Source: Carboxylicivirga sediminis (GTDB taxonomy: Bacteria > Bacteroidota > Bacteroidia > Bacteroidales > Marinilabiliaceae). From it: a stretch of DNA of 64,000 bases. This document shows positions 1-9,917 of the stretch, in pieces (within the stretch, counting starts at the first letter, position 1; every line of letters begins with the position of its first letter). Location: positions 112,823 to 176,822 of the forward strand of contig NZ_JAGTAR010000006.1 of the NCBI RefSeq assembly GCF_018156225.1. The letters are read 5' to 3'. The translations under genes were made by a program, and so were the position numbers. Below the pieces are notes generated by a model. That model saw only the letters and a list, made by a program, of their open reading frames with translations. It was not told the origin of the DNA and did no database searches.

Positions 1-68
1 GTGTCACGAATCTCTGCAATAAAGCGATTAAAAATGCTTTGTTGTTGATTGAATATTATTGTTTGCAT
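1..68 (-). CDS. upp: Uracil phosphoribosyltransferase, N-terminal fragment (cut by window edge)
   Basis: Only the first 22 codons are in the window, read leftwards from an ATG at 66-68. The peptide begins MQTIIFNQQQ and continues to a '..FIAEIRD' segment. From memory this pattern matches the start of Bacteroidota uracil phosphoribosyltransferases, which convert uracil and PRPP to UMP in pyrimidine salvage. A near-match to the -7 element (TACTTTG, one base short) lies just upstream on the minus strand. The rest of the protein, including the PRPP loop, lies outside, so the call rests on a short N-terminus. Confidence 0.5.
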   Translation of the reverse strand, partial: MQTIIFNQQQSIFNRFIAEIRD

Positions 69-265
69 TTGGAAATTTTGCTGCAAAGTAAATAAAAATG
101 AACGAATTCTTTAAATTATTATATGTGTTCACCTTGAATACCTCTATCTATGTCCAATCAAGTTAGTCTTTATTTCGTAATTGAAAAAAAACATTGAAAA
201 TGATATTATTTTCGTATTTAATACGTTGATCTATCCAGATTAATATCATTGAGGTTATTTGATGC

Positions 266-1522
266 ATGATTAAATTACTAAATAAGAACCCGTTTTTATC
301 AATCTCCATAAAGAATTCTTCTCAAATAATTATTCGAGTTCTGATTGGCTTACTAAGTATAAAAATTGTAGCTGTCATTCTAGGTCCGGTTGGCTTGGCA
401 ATTGTTAATCAAATGCAGAACTTTTTGCAACTCACAGCTAATTTAGCCAATGGTGGAATCTATAATGGAATAATTAAACTGCTATCTGATAAAGCTACTC
501 TTAATTCAAAAAAAGAAATATTAAACACGGGATATGTCATAATCATTGTGGCATCTTTAACCATCAGTTTAAGTGGCATCTTCTTCAATCAGGCTATTTC
601 TATTTTCTTATTTGGTAATGATTCATACCGATTTGTTATTCTTTGCCTATTTATTTATGTAATTCCTACTGCCTTATTTAACTTTGTATTATCAATAACT
701 AATGGACTGCAAAACCTCAGATTATATCTTTTTATTACTATTTCATATCTAATAAGCGGCCTTATAATCTTTGTAACATCACTTTATATATGGGGATTAT
801 TCGGTGCATTATGGGCACTGTTATTGCAGGGACTAATTGCTTACATCCTCTTTCGAAAAGGCATTAAGAAACTTCAAATACAACTTCAGTTTGTTTTAAA
901 TAAAGATATATTCAAAATATTAAGTAATTATTCCCTAATGGCCATTGTATCCAATGCAATAACACCACTTGTTGTTATATTAATAAGGAGGATTATTATT
1001 AGTAACCTTTCACTTCATGATGCAGGCATATGGGATGGCGTATATAAGATCAGCTCAAGTTATGTCAACCTTTCGATGTTGTCGTTTAGCTACTACTTTT
1101 TACCAGCGTTCTCTAAAACAATCTCAACAAAAGAAATTAGAAAAGAAATTAGAGATTCACTTAAGGTACTTATCCCCCTTCTATCAATAGCCTCATTATC
1201 AATTTACTTATTTAGAGATGTGATAATTAGATTAATCCTCAGCAATAGCTTTGAAGCATCATCACAAATTATTAAATGGCAACTTATTGGTGATATTTTT
1301 GCTGTTACATCTTGGCTATTTAGAATTCTACTGATTGCTAAAGAGAAAACCAAGGCATACATTTTTTCCGAAATTCTGGCCGGAACACTTCTTCTTGCAG
1401 TTTCTTATTATGCTATAAAAGGTTTTGGAATTGAAGGCTGTACGATTGCCTATTGCATTGTGAATTTGATAAACTTATTCGTTCTTTTTATTGTGCACAA
1501 GTATTATTGGAAGGAACATTAA
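266..1522 (+). CDS. O-antigen/polysaccharide flippase (Wzx family)
   Basis: A 418-residue, almost entirely hydrophobic protein with about 12 membrane segments. The N-terminal part has the pattern typical of Wzx O-antigen translocases ('KIVAVILGPVGLA' near residues 34-46, then a QMQNF stretch), which flip undecaprenyl-linked oligosaccharides across the inner membrane. Its length fits the family. It is followed after 29 bases by a phosphoethanolamine transferase-like gene and then a GT8 glycosyltransferase, which suits the distal end of an O-antigen or capsule cluster. The DNA is more AT-rich than genes from 4177 onwards, as is common for horizontally exchanged surface-glycan genes. The substrate cannot be told. 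Confidence 0.85.
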   Translation: MIKLLNKNPFLSISIKNSSQIIIRVLIGLLSIKIVAVILGPVGLAIVNQMQNFLQLTANLANGGIYNGIIKLLSDKATLNSKKEILNTGYVIIIVASLTISLSGIFFNQAISIFLFGNDSYRFVILCLFIYVIPTALFNFVLSITNGLQNLRLYLFITISYLISGLIIFVTSLYIWGLFGALWALLLQGLIAYILFRKGIKKLQIQLQFVLNKDIFKILSNYSLMAIVSNAITPLVVILIRRIIISNLSLHDAGIWDGVYKISSSYVNLSMLSFSYYFLPAFSKTISTKEIRKEIRDSLKVLIPLLSIASLSIYLFRDVIIRLILSNSFEASSQIIKWQLIGDIFAVTSWLFRILLIAKEKTKAYIFSEILAGTLLLAVSYYAIKGFGIEGCTIAYCIVNLINLFVLFIVHKYYWKEH

Positions 1523-1551
1523 TATTACAATAACATCTTTTTTAAATAGAA

Positions 1552-3117
1552 ATGAAACTTAAGGCATTAAAACATACTACGCTAGGGCTAATTGGTTTAT
1601 TAATACCGTATATCTCTATTTTAGCTGCATGTGCCGACAGTATTGTTGGACTAAAAATTATAATTGTCTATACAGGTATCATAGTGGCTTGCATCGGCTT
1701 ATTAAGTTTTATATATAACAAAACAATCTATGTTGGGCTATTAATTATTTTTCAAACCATTTATAATGTCTCCGCATTTATTGATTTATCGTACTACCTG
1801 ATTTTCAATACCAGATTGACAACGTCTGCTCTATACATAATGGGGGAATCAAACATTAATGAGTCATGGGAATTTCTCACAATGTACTTAAAACCACAAC
1901 TCATAGCTGTCCTTTTATTGTTTTTTATTGGGCTTATTTTAGGCACAATTATTACTATCAAGTATTTTAAAAGAATAAGATTATTGCTTAATAGTTTTTA
2001 CACTTTCAAATATATAACGATAATAACTTCTTTTTTTGCTATCTGTGGCAGTGTATTATTAAGAAACAATTTTGCATTTTATGTTACCACAAATGGGATG
2101 TACATATTTATCCAAGAAAAGAGAATGTTAGAACGATTAGAAATTACCTCAACAGGAAACTACAAAGATGTTGTTCACAAAAGCTCTAAGTATCAAGAAA
2201 CCTATGTTGTTGTTATTGGAGAATCAACTACTCCTACACACATGGGGCTTTATGGATACTATAGGCAGACAAATCCCTTACTTAAAAACAAAATAAGCGA
2301 ACTCAAAATTTATACAAACGTTAGATCTCCTCACGCTTATACTATTGGAAGCTTATCAAAAGCCTTAACATTAGGGGACTATGACGATCCGGCTAAAATG
2401 TATAATAGCTCCCTCATTCAACTTTTTAATAGTGCCGGCTTTTATACATACTTTATATCCAACCAGGCCCCAATAGGCAAATATGAAACCACTGTAACAC
2501 TAACTTCAAAAATTAGCAACAATAGCTTTTATACCAATATGGAAAGAGCGATAAATAAAGCTAGGCCTGATAGTGTAATTTTTGAACCTTTAAAAATGGC
2601 ATTAAAAGCACCCAATGATAAAAAATTCATTATGGTTCATCTAATGGGAACACATACAGCCTACTCAAAACGATATCCTGAAGAATTTAACAGGTTTACT
2701 ACAACCCCCAAAACTCAATTCAACCATAAACTGGCACACAACACAATTAACGAATATGACAATGCTGTATTATACAACGACTATATAATTAATCACATTA
2801 TCGATCTAGTTAACGAAAGCAATTCTAAATCATTTGTTTTATATTTCTCGGATCATGGAGAAGATGTATATGAAACAATAAATGAAGCCCGTCACGCAGA
2901 AAGTTCTGCAACTGACCCCATGTTTAAGGTTCCATTTATCATATGGCAATCGGAGAAATATAAAAGAACGATGACAGATTTATGTATTAATGAAGAAAGA
3001 AAATACAACCTTGAAGATGTAATTTTCACCATTGCAGATTTATCAAATATACAATTTAATCGTTTTGATCCTCAAAAAAGCATTGTAAATAGTGCATTTA
3101 AAGAAATCGGCCAATAA
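1552..3117 (+). CDS. Phosphoethanolamine transferase-like sulfatase-fold membrane enzyme
   Basis: A 521-residue protein. The N-terminal ~165 residues form about five membrane helices, and the rest is a periplasmic alkaline-phosphatase/sulfatase fold. The nucleophile motif reads 'GESTTPTHMGLYGYYRQTNP', equivalent to the GET..NxxLxGYxRxTNP block of EptA/CptA enzymes with a threonine nucleophile. Metal ligands appear as 'FSDHGED' and a following 'RHAES..TDPMFKVPF'. The family transfers phosphoethanolamine from phosphatidylethanolamine to lipid A or core sugars and can lower susceptibility to cationic peptides. The flanking flippase and glycosyltransferase fit modification of surface glycan. The exact acceptor is unknown. 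Confidence 0.85.
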   Translation: MKLKALKHTTLGLIGLLIPYISILAACADSIVGLKIIIVYTGIIVACIGLLSFIYNKTIYVGLLIIFQTIYNVSAFIDLSYYLIFNTRLTTSALYIMGESNINESWEFLTMYLKPQLIAVLLLFFIGLILGTIITIKYFKRIRLLLNSFYTFKYITIITSFFAICGSVLLRNNFAFYVTTNGMYIFIQEKRMLERLEITSTGNYKDVVHKSSKYQETYVVVIGESTTPTHMGLYGYYRQTNPLLKNKISELKIYTNVRSPHAYTIGSLSKALTLGDYDDPAKMYNSSLIQLFNSAGFYTYFISNQAPIGKYETTVTLTSKISNNSFYTNMERAINKARPDSVIFEPLKMALKAPNDKKFIMVHLMGTHTAYSKRYPEEFNRFTTTPKTQFNHKLAHNTINEYDNAVLYNDYIINHIIDLVNESNSKSFVLYFSDHGEDVYETINEARHAESSATDPMFKVPFIIWQSEKYKRTMTDLCINEERKYNLEDVIFTIADLSNIQFNRFDPQKSIVNSAFKEIGQ

Positions 3118-3174
3118 AAAATATGATGACTGATTTTATTCTTGAATCAATATAAAAGTTTCTAAAAACTATAT

Positions 3175-4110
3175 ATGACAATCCCAATAGTAATTAGTTT
3201 TAACGACAATTTCACTACTCCCACTGGAGTTTGCCTTACTTCTCTTTGCTTAAATGCGAAACCGGAAACTAAATATGAAGTTCATGTCTTATACTCCAAC
3301 CGCCGACTGAGTAAAGAAAATAAGAGTATTATCAAGAAACTAGAAGAGTCCTTTAGTAATATTTCAATTTCATTTATCAATGTCAAAACTGCCTTTGAAA
3401 ACTCATATGAGATAAGAAATATAACCATTGAAGCATACTATCGACTTTTAATTCCCAACTATTTTAAAAGCCTGTCCAAAATCATCTATATCGATGTTGA
3501 TACCATCATTAATAATGATCTTTCATCTCTTTTCAATAATGAACTTAATGACAAATCCTTAGCCGGTGTTCCTGAATTCACATACAAGAATGAACCTTTT
3601 CAAAGCAAGCACATTAAGTCATTATCACTTGACCCCAAAAACTATATTAATTCTGGGATATTAATATTCAACCTAAATAAAATACGTTCTGAAATCGATA
3701 AGTACAACAACAATGTAAAAGAATTATCAAAATTGAACTTCTTATATCAAGATCAGGATATTCTTAATATACTATTCAAAGATGATATTCTTTATATTGA
3801 ACACACCTATAACTATACCTATTCGAAACTTAAGGAGGGATTAGTTATTCCTGAACCTGTCATTATTCACTACACAATGCAAAAACCATGGCACACCACC
3901 AGACCTTTTGGTGACGTTTGGTGGAATCATTACAAACGTTCATTATTTTTTGAACCAATTAGTTACACAAACTATCAACTTAAAGCTTTTGATAGCATTG
4001 AAACACACATAAAGGTTGGTAAAACATTAAAGAGACTAGGTATATACCGCTTTCTTTTCTTACTAAGACTTTTTACAGGTTCAATCAAATCGATTTTCAA
4101 TAAGCTGTGA
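3175..4110 (+). CDS. Glycosyltransferase family 8 (LgtC-like)
   Basis: A 311-residue soluble glycosyltransferase. The N-terminal 'IPIVISFNDNF' strand, the metal-binding 'YIDVDTII' DxD motif near residue 105, the 'INSGILIFNL' block and 'DQDILN' are all typical of GT8, a retaining UDP-glucose/galactose transferase family acting on LPS or capsule. The C-terminal ~40 residues are basic and amphipathic and probably give peripheral membrane attachment. It is the last gene of the AT-rich surface-glycan group, 57 bases after the phosphoethanolamine transferase-like gene and on the same strand. Donor and acceptor cannot be derived from sequence alone. Confidence 0.88.
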   Translation: MTIPIVISFNDNFTTPTGVCLTSLCLNAKPETKYEVHVLYSNRRLSKENKSIIKKLEESFSNISISFINVKTAFENSYEIRNITIEAYYRLLIPNYFKSLSKIIYIDVDTIINNDLSSLFNNELNDKSLAGVPEFTYKNEPFQSKHIKSLSLDPKNYINSGILIFNLNKIRSEIDKYNNNVKELSKLNFLYQDQDILNILFKDDILYIEHTYNYTYSKLKEGLVIPEPVIIHYTMQKPWHTTRPFGDVWWNHYKRSLFFEPISYTNYQLKAFDSIETHIKVGKTLKRLGIYRFLFLLRLFTGSIKSIFNKL

Positions 4111-4176
4111 ACCAAAAGATTAATTAGAACTTAAGAAACACCTTATACGGATAAATTGTCACTTTATATTACTTCA

Positions 4177-5076
4177 ATGCCAGGCAGCTTTCAACATCAT
4201 CCTCCATTAATTAAACTCATACTACTCTTTACAGCAGTATTATTCTTTGGCACTATCAACACCTATTTGATGAGTCTACTGGCTAATCCCTGCTTCGGTG
4301 TTGACATTACTTCTATTGAGTCTATGCAGAACAACATCAGCTTTATGCAGCTTTTCCAGATTAGCCAAAGCATCAGCTTGTTTGTACTGCCATCGCTCCT
4401 AGCCTTCTATTTCTTTTATAAACCATTCAAAACGGGCATTACGGGTTACCATAAAATATCATGGTCCATCATCATATTTACAATTGCAATAATTGGTATT
4501 TCTCAGCCATTTATTTCTTTTAGCGGGTGGTTGAATCATCAGCTGGAGCTTCCTGACAACATGCAGCAGGTCCAAAACTGGATGACCCAAAAGGAATACG
4601 AGGTTAAAGAGTTGACGATATCATTAATTCGATACGATAACTGGCTGCAAGTGTCGATAACTATCTTAATGATGAGTATTCTCCCGGCCATTGGCGAAGA
4701 GTGGTTATTTAGGGGCTTGCTTCAACGCGAGCTGACAGCACTATTTAAGAATAAACATGTGGCTATTATTGTCACAGCTATACTTTTTAGTGCTATTCAC
4801 ATGCAATTTTTTACGTTCCTGCCACGTTTCTTTTTAGGCATTATCCTGGGCTATCTTTTTGTTTTGTCGGGCCATTTGTGGCTGCCGGTAATAGGACATT
4901 TTGTCAATAACTTTATGGCAATAGCTGCTACATATTATTTATTGCAGAACGGCAATAAAGAGCCTTTAGATATACCCTTTGATAATCCGTTTGGGGCGGG
5001 AGTGGTTGTTAGCTTTTCAGCTATTATTTTTCTGCTTTACCTGATAAGGATAAGAAGCAAAGCCATTAATGGTTAA
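4177..5076 (+). CDS. CPBP-family intramembrane metalloprotease (Abi/CAAX-like)
   Basis: A membrane protein with about 8 hydrophobic segments carrying the CPBP signature: 'EEWLFRGLL' (EExxxR) followed by 'SAIHMQFFTFLPRFFLG' and a later 'VIGHFVNNFMA' histidine block. These residues bind a metal within the membrane. Members act as prenyl-protein endopeptidases or bacteriocin-immunity proteins, and no specific substrate is evident here. The frame is open from a TTG at 4156, but the ATG at 4177 gives the usual short polar N-terminus before the first helix, so I chose it. It ends 3 bases from the convergent gene at 5080. Confidence 0.82.
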   Translation: MPGSFQHHPPLIKLILLFTAVLFFGTINTYLMSLLANPCFGVDITSIESMQNNISFMQLFQISQSISLFVLPSLLAFYFFYKPFKTGITGYHKISWSIIIFTIAIIGISQPFISFSGWLNHQLELPDNMQQVQNWMTQKEYEVKELTISLIRYDNWLQVSITILMMSILPAIGEEWLFRGLLQRELTALFKNKHVAIIVTAILFSAIHMQFFTFLPRFFLGIILGYLFVLSGHLWLPVIGHFVNNFMAIAATYYLLQNGNKEPLDIPFDNPFGAGVVVSFSAIIFLLYLIRIRSKAING

Positions 5077-5079
5077 TGC

Positions 5080-5781
5080 CTATTCCAATGGCTCCTTTTC
5101 ATGCTTGCGTAGCAGATAAACAATACCATAATTGGCACATTTCATACGCTTCTCATCTCCTTCCAGCGTATCAAAATAGTCTTCTATCTCGTTCCATATA
5201 TGAAGGACGATACGGTCGGCGGCATTGCGCAGCTCAATGACTTTATCATGCATCTTTTGGGTGGTTACCAACAGGTTTTTATGATTATTATAATATTCAA
5301 CAAACTTCTCATATTTAATCTTCACCATGGCAATGGAAGGGTTGTAAATACGAGAACCACCAGTCATGCCGCGCTTCTCCTCTCCTTCAATAACACTTTT
5401 ACCCACTTGCAACAGTTGCTGTTCTGTTCCCAACTCAGGCACCGCCTTCTCCTCAATGTCAAACCCATATAATTTACGAACCTCTGGCTTAATCTCCCCC
5501 CTGATAATGCAAAAATTAAGCACCTGGATAAAATGAGAAACATACAAGCGGGTAATCTTAAACTGATCGCCTAACAGTTTTCCATATTTGGCCTGTCTGT
5601 CTTTACTAAAATTGTATTGCGAGATAGCCTGCTCGTATTGAGGCAAGAATGATTGCAGCTCAAGAAACAACTTTTGGCTATAAGCTAAATCAAAGGGACT
5701 CAATTGTATACCCTTCTGCAAGGCAGCTTTTAAGGCCCGCAAACGAGCCTGATCTGTATTGGGAAGGCGACGATATGGCAT
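5080..5781 (-). CDS. Conserved hypothetical protein (Bacteroidota)
   Basis: A 233-residue soluble protein rich in charged residues and predicted mostly helical, with no signal peptide or membrane segment. No catalytic motif is visible. The N-terminus (MPYRRLPNTDQARLRALKAA) and central 'FKITRLYVSHFIQVLNFCI' have the look of a family I have seen only as uncharacterised Bacteroidota proteins. Codon use matches its housekeeping neighbours. It is convergent with the CPBP protease gene and has its own upstream spacer, so it is probably monocistronic. Function unknown. Confidence 0.7.
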   Translation of the reverse strand: MPYRRLPNTDQARLRALKAALQKGIQLSPFDLAYSQKLFLELQSFLPQYEQAISQYNFSKDRQAKYGKLLGDQFKITRLYVSHFIQVLNFCIIRGEIKPEVRKLYGFDIEEKAVPELGTEQQLLQVGKSVIEGEEKRGMTGGSRIYNPSIAMVKIKYEKFVEYYNNHKNLLVTTQKMHDKVIELRNAADRIVLHIWNEIEDYFDTLEGDEKRMKCANYGIVYLLRKHEKEPLE

Positions 5782-6052
5782 GTTGTTTTCAGTTAAAAGA
5801 GACCTGTTCGCATCTAAAAGTAGAAAAAATAACTTCTATTAACAAATATCTACCAGTCAATGACTTTTATTATTCATCTTTTTTGCTTCATTCATTTCAT
5901 CATCTAAACTCATCTGTTTATCAGGATGAAATAACCATTCATAAAAACGATAAGTTTCGTTAAAGGTTACAATTTTTTAAAATTTAGCACTATAAACGAA
6001 AAAGAGCCGTCCTTTTCAGAACAGCTCTATTAATATCTCTAACGACTATGTA
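5782..6052. other. Intergenic spacer with no gene
   Basis: A 271-base AT-rich stretch between two minus-strand genes. A plus-strand open frame (5649-5963) crosses it but runs antisense into the hypothetical gene and has no coding character. The right end holds the terminator-like hairpin of the sdh operon; the left part must hold the promoter of the gene at 5781, but no exact TAnnTTTG was found. Confidence 0.6.
5999..6028 (-). terminator. Probable terminator of sdhCAB
   Basis: On the minus strand AGAGC..GCTCT pairs around an imperfect inner stem and is followed by a T run (plus-strand A run at 5999-6003). It lies 25 bases beyond the sdhB stop codon. The stem is imperfect, so confidence is moderate. 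Confidence 0.55.
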
Positions 6053-6808
6053 TTAGTCTTGCAATTTTGCTTTAAGGAACTCACGGTTCAAGCGGGCGAT
6101 GTTAGAAATGGAAACACCTTTAGGACATTCCACTTCACAAGCACCAGTGTTGGTACAGTTACCGAATCCCAACTCATCCATTTTAGCTACCATGTTTTTA
6201 GCGCGACGTGCAGCCTCAACTTTACCTTGCGGCAACAAAGCCAGGTGACTTACTTTTGCCGAAACGAATAGCATAGCTGAACCGTTTTTACAAGTTGCCA
6301 CACAAGCACCACATCCAATACAAGAAGCAGCATCCATGGCCTCATCAGCATCAACCTTAGGAATTGGAATAGCGTTAGCGTCTGGTACACCACCTGTACT
6401 TACTGATGTATACCCACCCGCTGCAATAATCGTATCAAAAGCATTGCGGTTCACAATCAAATCTTTGATGACTGGGAAACCAGCTGAACGCCATGGCTCA
6501 ATGGTAATTGTTTCACCGTCTTTGAACTTACGCATGTGTAACTGACAAGTAGTTACATCATCGTCTGGTCCGTGCGGACGTCCATTGATGTACAACGAAC
6601 ACATACCGCAGATACCTTCGCGACAGTCATGATCAAATGCAACAGGCTCATTACCATCGTTGATCAACTGCTCATTCAAGATGTCCATCATCTCAAGGAA
6701 TGAGCTATCAGTAGATACTTTCTCTAATTTGTAGGTTTCAAAACGACCTTTCTCTTTAGGCCCGTTCTGACGCCAAACCTTTAGAGTCAAACTTATATTA
6801 TTTTCCAT
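6053..6808 (-). CDS. sdhB: Succinate dehydrogenase/fumarate reductase iron-sulfur subunit
   Basis: A 251-residue electron-transfer subunit. The N-terminal half carries the [2Fe-2S] ferredoxin-like cysteines in '[15 protein letters not shown]' and a later 'TTCQLH'. The C-terminal half carries the [4Fe-4S]/[3Fe-4S] clusters in '[15 protein letters not shown]' and '[15 protein letters not shown]'. It passes electrons between the SdhA flavin and the membrane quinone. It lies 39 bases downstream of sdhA as the last gene of a C-A-B operon, the usual order for the Bacteroidota b558-type complex. In Bacteroidales the complex commonly works as a fumarate reductase in anaerobic respiration; direction cannot be read from sequence. 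Confidence 0.96.
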   Translation of the reverse strand: MENNISLTLKVWRQNGPKEKGRFETYKLEKVSTDSSFLEMMDILNEQLINDGNEPVAFDHDCREGICGMCSLYINGRPHGPDDDVTTCQLHMRKFKDGETITIEPWRSAGFPVIKDLIVNRNAFDTIIAAGGYTSVSTGGVPDANAIPIPKVDADEAMDAASCIGCGACVATCKNGSAMLFVSAKVSHLALLPQGKVEAARRAKNMVAKMDELGFGNCTNTGACEVECPKGVSISNIARLNREFLKAKLQD

Positions 6809-6847
6809 TTTTCTCTGTTTAACTTATGAACAATAATGACCTAGAGA

Positions 6848-8785
6848 TTATTTGTAGTTACGCTGAGCAACTTTTACAACTTCAAAAGTCAATTCTTCTT
6901 TATGCATTACAGGTGCTTTATCTTCACCCTGGTACTCCCAACATCCTGCGTAGGTAAACTTATCGTCCTGACGTTGTGCTTCACCTTCTTCAGTCTGGTA
7001 CTCTTCGCGGAAGTGACCACCACAAGATTCTTCACGGTGTAATGCATCACGAGCCATCAAATCACCAATCTCGATGAAATCAGCTAAACGAGAAGCTTTC
7101 TCTAACTCTACATTCATACCTTCTCCTGAACCAGGAATACGCACATTGCTGTAGAATTCTTTCTTGATAGCAGCAATCTTTTCGATAGCCTGCTCCAAAC
7201 CTTCTTTATTACGAGCCATACCAACGAAATCCCACATCACTAAACCAAGTTCTTTGTGGATGCTGTCAACCGAACGGTTTCCTTTGATAGCTAATAACTT
7301 CTCGAATTTAGCTTTTGCTTCATTTTCAGCGTCAACGAATTCTTTCTCATCACCAGTCATACGTGGTGTGGAAATATCATCAGCCAAATAGTTCTGAATA
7401 GTATATGGTAACACGAAGTATCCATCAGCAAGTCCCTGCATCAGAGCAGAAGCTCCTAAACGGTTTGCACCGTGATCAGAGAAGTTTGCTTCACCAGCAG
7501 CAAATAAACCAGGAACAGTTGTTTGTAATTCGTAATCAACCCAAATACCACCCATTGTATAGTGAATAGCTGGGTAAATCATCATTGGTGTCTCGTATGG
7601 ATTGTCATCAACAATCTTTTCGTACATCTGGAATAAGTTTCCGTAACGTGCACGAATCGCATCTTCACCTAAACGCTCAATAGCTGATTTAAAGTCAAGG
7701 TAAACAGCCAAACCAGTAGCTCCTACACCAAAACCAGCATCACAACGCTCCTTAGCAGCACGTGAAGCCACGTCACGAGGTACCAGGTTACCAAATGCAG
7801 GGTAACGACGTTCTAAATAGTAATCGCGATCTTCCTCAGCAATTTGTGTTGGTTTTAATTTACCCGTACGAATCGCTTCAGCATCTTCTTTCTTTTTAGG
7901 TACCCAGATACGGCCATCGTTACGTAACGACTCCGACATAAGCGTTAATTTTGACTGAAACTCACCGTGTACAGGAATACAAGTTGGGTGAATCTGAGCA
8001 AAACATGGGTTAGCAAAAGCAGCACCTTTCTGGTAAGCTTTGATAGCTGCAGAACCGTTTGAACCCATCGCGTTAGTTGACAAGAAGAAGGTATTTCCGT
8101 AACCACCAGTGGCCAACACCACAGCATGTCCGAAATGACGCTGGAATTCACCGGTTACCAGGTCACGGGCAATTACCCCGCGCGCTTTTCCATCAACCAT
8201 TACGATGTCAACAATCTCGGTACGAGTATATAAATCAACTGTACCAGCATTTACCTGACGCATCAACGCCTGGTAAGCACCAATTAACAATTGCTGACCA
8301 GTCTGACCTTTAGCGTAGAAAGTACGGCTTACCTGAGCACCACCGAATGAACGGTTGTCCAACAAACCACCATACTCACGCGCAAAAGGTACACCTTGAG
8401 CCACACACTGGTCGATGATGTCGTTACTTACTTCAGCCAAACGGTGTACGTTAGCCTCACGAGCACGGTAGTCACCACCTTTTACTGTATCGTAAAACAA
8501 ACGGTGTACAGAGTCACCATCGTTAGGATAGTTTTTAGCCGCATTGATACCTCCCTGTGCAGCGATTGAGTGAGCACGACGAGGTGAATCCTGAATGGTG
8601 AAGTTTTTTACATTGAAACCCATCTCACCAAATGAAGCAGCGGCCGAAGCACCTGCCAATCCGGTTCCAACAACAATAATATCTAATTTACGCTTGTTAG
8701 CGGGGTTAACCAGCTTCTGGTTAGCTTTATAATTAGACCACTTTTTGGCCATTTCGCCTTGTGGTATCTTAGAATCTAATTTCAT
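6848..8785 (-). CDS. sdhA: Succinate dehydrogenase/fumarate reductase flavoprotein subunit
   Basis: Catalytic FAD subunit of complex II, 645 residues from the chosen start. It has the dinucleotide-binding '[12 protein letters not shown]' near residue 35, the FAD-histidine block '[14 protein letters not shown]', the substrate-site 'HPTCIP' region and '[19 protein letters not shown]'. The frame is open upstream to 8896, but those 37 codons are cysteine-rich and overlap sdhC by 88 bases. The ATG at 8783-8785 starts '[16 protein letters not shown]' and leaves a normal 23-base gap after sdhC, so I place the start there. The C-terminal '[19 protein letters not shown]' is typical of the family. Confidence 0.96.
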   Translation of the reverse strand: MKLDSKIPQGEMAKKWSNYKANQKLVNPANKRKLDIIVVGTGLAGASAAASFGEMGFNVKNFTIQDSPRRAHSIAAQGGINAAKNYPNDGDSVHRLFYDTVKGGDYRAREANVHRLAEVSNDIIDQCVAQGVPFAREYGGLLDNRSFGGAQVSRTFYAKGQTGQQLLIGAYQALMRQVNAGTVDLYTRTEIVDIVMVDGKARGVIARDLVTGEFQRHFGHAVVLATGGYGNTFFLSTNAMGSNGSAAIKAYQKGAAFANPCFAQIHPTCIPVHGEFQSKLTLMSESLRNDGRIWVPKKKEDAEAIRTGKLKPTQIAEEDRDYYLERRYPAFGNLVPRDVASRAAKERCDAGFGVGATGLAVYLDFKSAIERLGEDAIRARYGNLFQMYEKIVDDNPYETPMMIYPAIHYTMGGIWVDYELQTTVPGLFAAGEANFSDHGANRLGASALMQGLADGYFVLPYTIQNYLADDISTPRMTGDEKEFVDAENEAKAKFEKLLAIKGNRSVDSIHKELGLVMWDFVGMARNKEGLEQAIEKIAAIKKEFYSNVRIPGSGEGMNVELEKASRLADFIEIGDLMARDALHREESCGGHFREEYQTEEGEAQRQDDKFTYAGCWEYQGEDKAPVMHKEELTFEVVKVAQRNYK

Positions 8786-8808
8786 ATCTATGATGTATTT
8801 AGATTTGA

Positions 8809-9489
8809 CTATTGATAAAATGCAAATTGAAGGATGGCAATAGCTGCAAAGCCAAGACCAACAATCCATGCGAATGCAATACCGGCAACAGTCCAACGGC
8901 TACGCCAGATGTTATTGCTCAATCCAAGAGTTTGGAAAGCCGACCAGAAACCATGAGTCAGGTGAATGGTAAGACCAAGAGCTCCGATAACATACAAAAT
9001 CACTCTCCATGACTCAGCAAAAGCAGCGTTTACCAATGCATAAGTATTGTGCATTTCAACACCGTCGATTGTAATAGATTCCGCAGCATGAGTAATTTGT
9101 AATGGCACCCAATAGTCAATTAAATGCACCACTAAAAATGCTGAAACAGTTAAGCCTAAAACAAACATGTTTTTTGAAGCCCACATAACATCTTTGGTAT
9201 TGTTACCTGATGCGTATTTAGCCGAACCACGTGCCTTATTGTTTTGCGCAGTTAAAATGGCAGCATAAATAATATGCACAATGAAACCTGCAAACAAGAC
9301 TGGCTGTAGACCATATTTAATTAATGGCAAAGCCATAAAATTGGCAGCCACATTAAACATCTGCCCGCCATCAGGCACCAGCAGCAATAAGTTTATGGAA
9401 AGGTGAATGATTAAGAACACCACCAAAAAAAGCCCTGACAAACTCATCAGTAACTTTCTTCCAATTGAGGAACCAAAAATAGTACTCAT
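8809..9489 (-). CDS. sdhC: Succinate dehydrogenase cytochrome b558 subunit
   Basis: A 226-residue membrane anchor with five predicted helices, characteristic of the single-subunit dihaem b558 anchor (TIGR02046-like) of Bacteroidota and epsilon-proteobacteria rather than the SdhC/SdhD pair of E. coli. Histidines in helices ('[13 protein letters not shown]', 'GFIVHIIYA', '[11 protein letters not shown]', '[10 protein letters not shown]') are the likely haem ligands. It anchors SdhAB and exchanges electrons with menaquinone. It is first in the operon, and its start is 55 bases below a good minus-strand promoter at 9545-9576. Confidence 0.95.
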   Translation of the reverse strand: MSTIFGSSIGRKLLMSLSGLFLVVFLIIHLSINLLLLVPDGGQMFNVAANFMALPLIKYGLQPVLFAGFIVHIIYAAILTAQNNKARGSAKYASGNNTKDVMWASKNMFVLGLTVSAFLVVHLIDYWVPLQITHAAESITIDGVEMHNTYALVNAAFAESWRVILYVIGALGLTIHLTHGFWSAFQTLGLSNNIWRSRWTVAGIAFAWIVGLGFAAIAILQFAFYQ

Positions 9490-9544
9490 AGGAATCCCTT
9501 TTAAATTTATTTAATTGTTAAAACTAATTTGATATTAAAGGCTG

Positions 9545-9576
9545 CAAATGTATGTCTGAAACCCCCTCTGGACAAA
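9545..9576 (-). promoter_or_regulatory. Promoter of sdhCAB
   Basis: On the minus strand TACATTTG (9545-9552) is an exact TAnnTTTG -7 element, preceded by TTTG (9573-9576) as -33 element with a 20-base spacer. This matches the Bacteroidota housekeeping promoter described in Bacteroides fragilis. Confidence 0.7.
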
Positions 9577-9848
9577 TAAAATTAAAGAATTAATTCTATA
9601 TTTATATCAATTCTAATTAACCATCCATTATTACATTGAATTTTATAATCTTTTTAACATTTGTTATTACAAATTAATCAAAAACTTCTCAGACTATATC
9701 ATCTTTATTTCTTTTATGTTTTTATGACTTTCCAGCTTGCTTATTGCTATGGGGCCACCAATTTACTTTAAATTTAGGCTTATATCAAAAAAAACACCTG
9801 TAATTGAATTAAAGAATTTGTTCGTTAAAGCTTGACAACCAGCGCTTT

Positions 9849-9878
9849 TTTGATTTCATGTAAAGTTTTCTATTTTTG
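9849..9878 (+). promoter_or_regulatory. Promoter of frr
   Basis: TTTG (9849-9852), 18-base spacer, TATTTTTG (9871-9878): exact matches to both Bacteroidota promoter elements, 39 bases before the frr start codon. Confidence 0.72.
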
Positions 9879-9917
9879 TGTAAAAGAACAGGTTAAACGC
9901 AATCATTTATTCTGACC

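Larger units (their letters stand above)
9490..9917. other. Divergent intergenic region between sdhC and frr
   Basis: 428 bases without a plausible gene. It holds the minus-strand promoter of the sdh operon near 9545-9576 and the plus-strand promoter of frr at 9849-9878. The 270 bases between are AT-rich and I see no repeat or RNA structure in them. Confidence 0.65.

Noticed and set aside
5649..5963. Plus-strand open frame crossing the 5782-6052 spacer
   Set aside because: Half lies antisense to the conserved hypothetical gene; the remainder is AT-rich sequence without a domain, signal peptide or promoter.
8786..8896. Extension of sdhA upstream of 8785
   Set aside because: The 37 extra residues are cysteine-rich, unlike the family, and come from overlap with sdhC in another frame.
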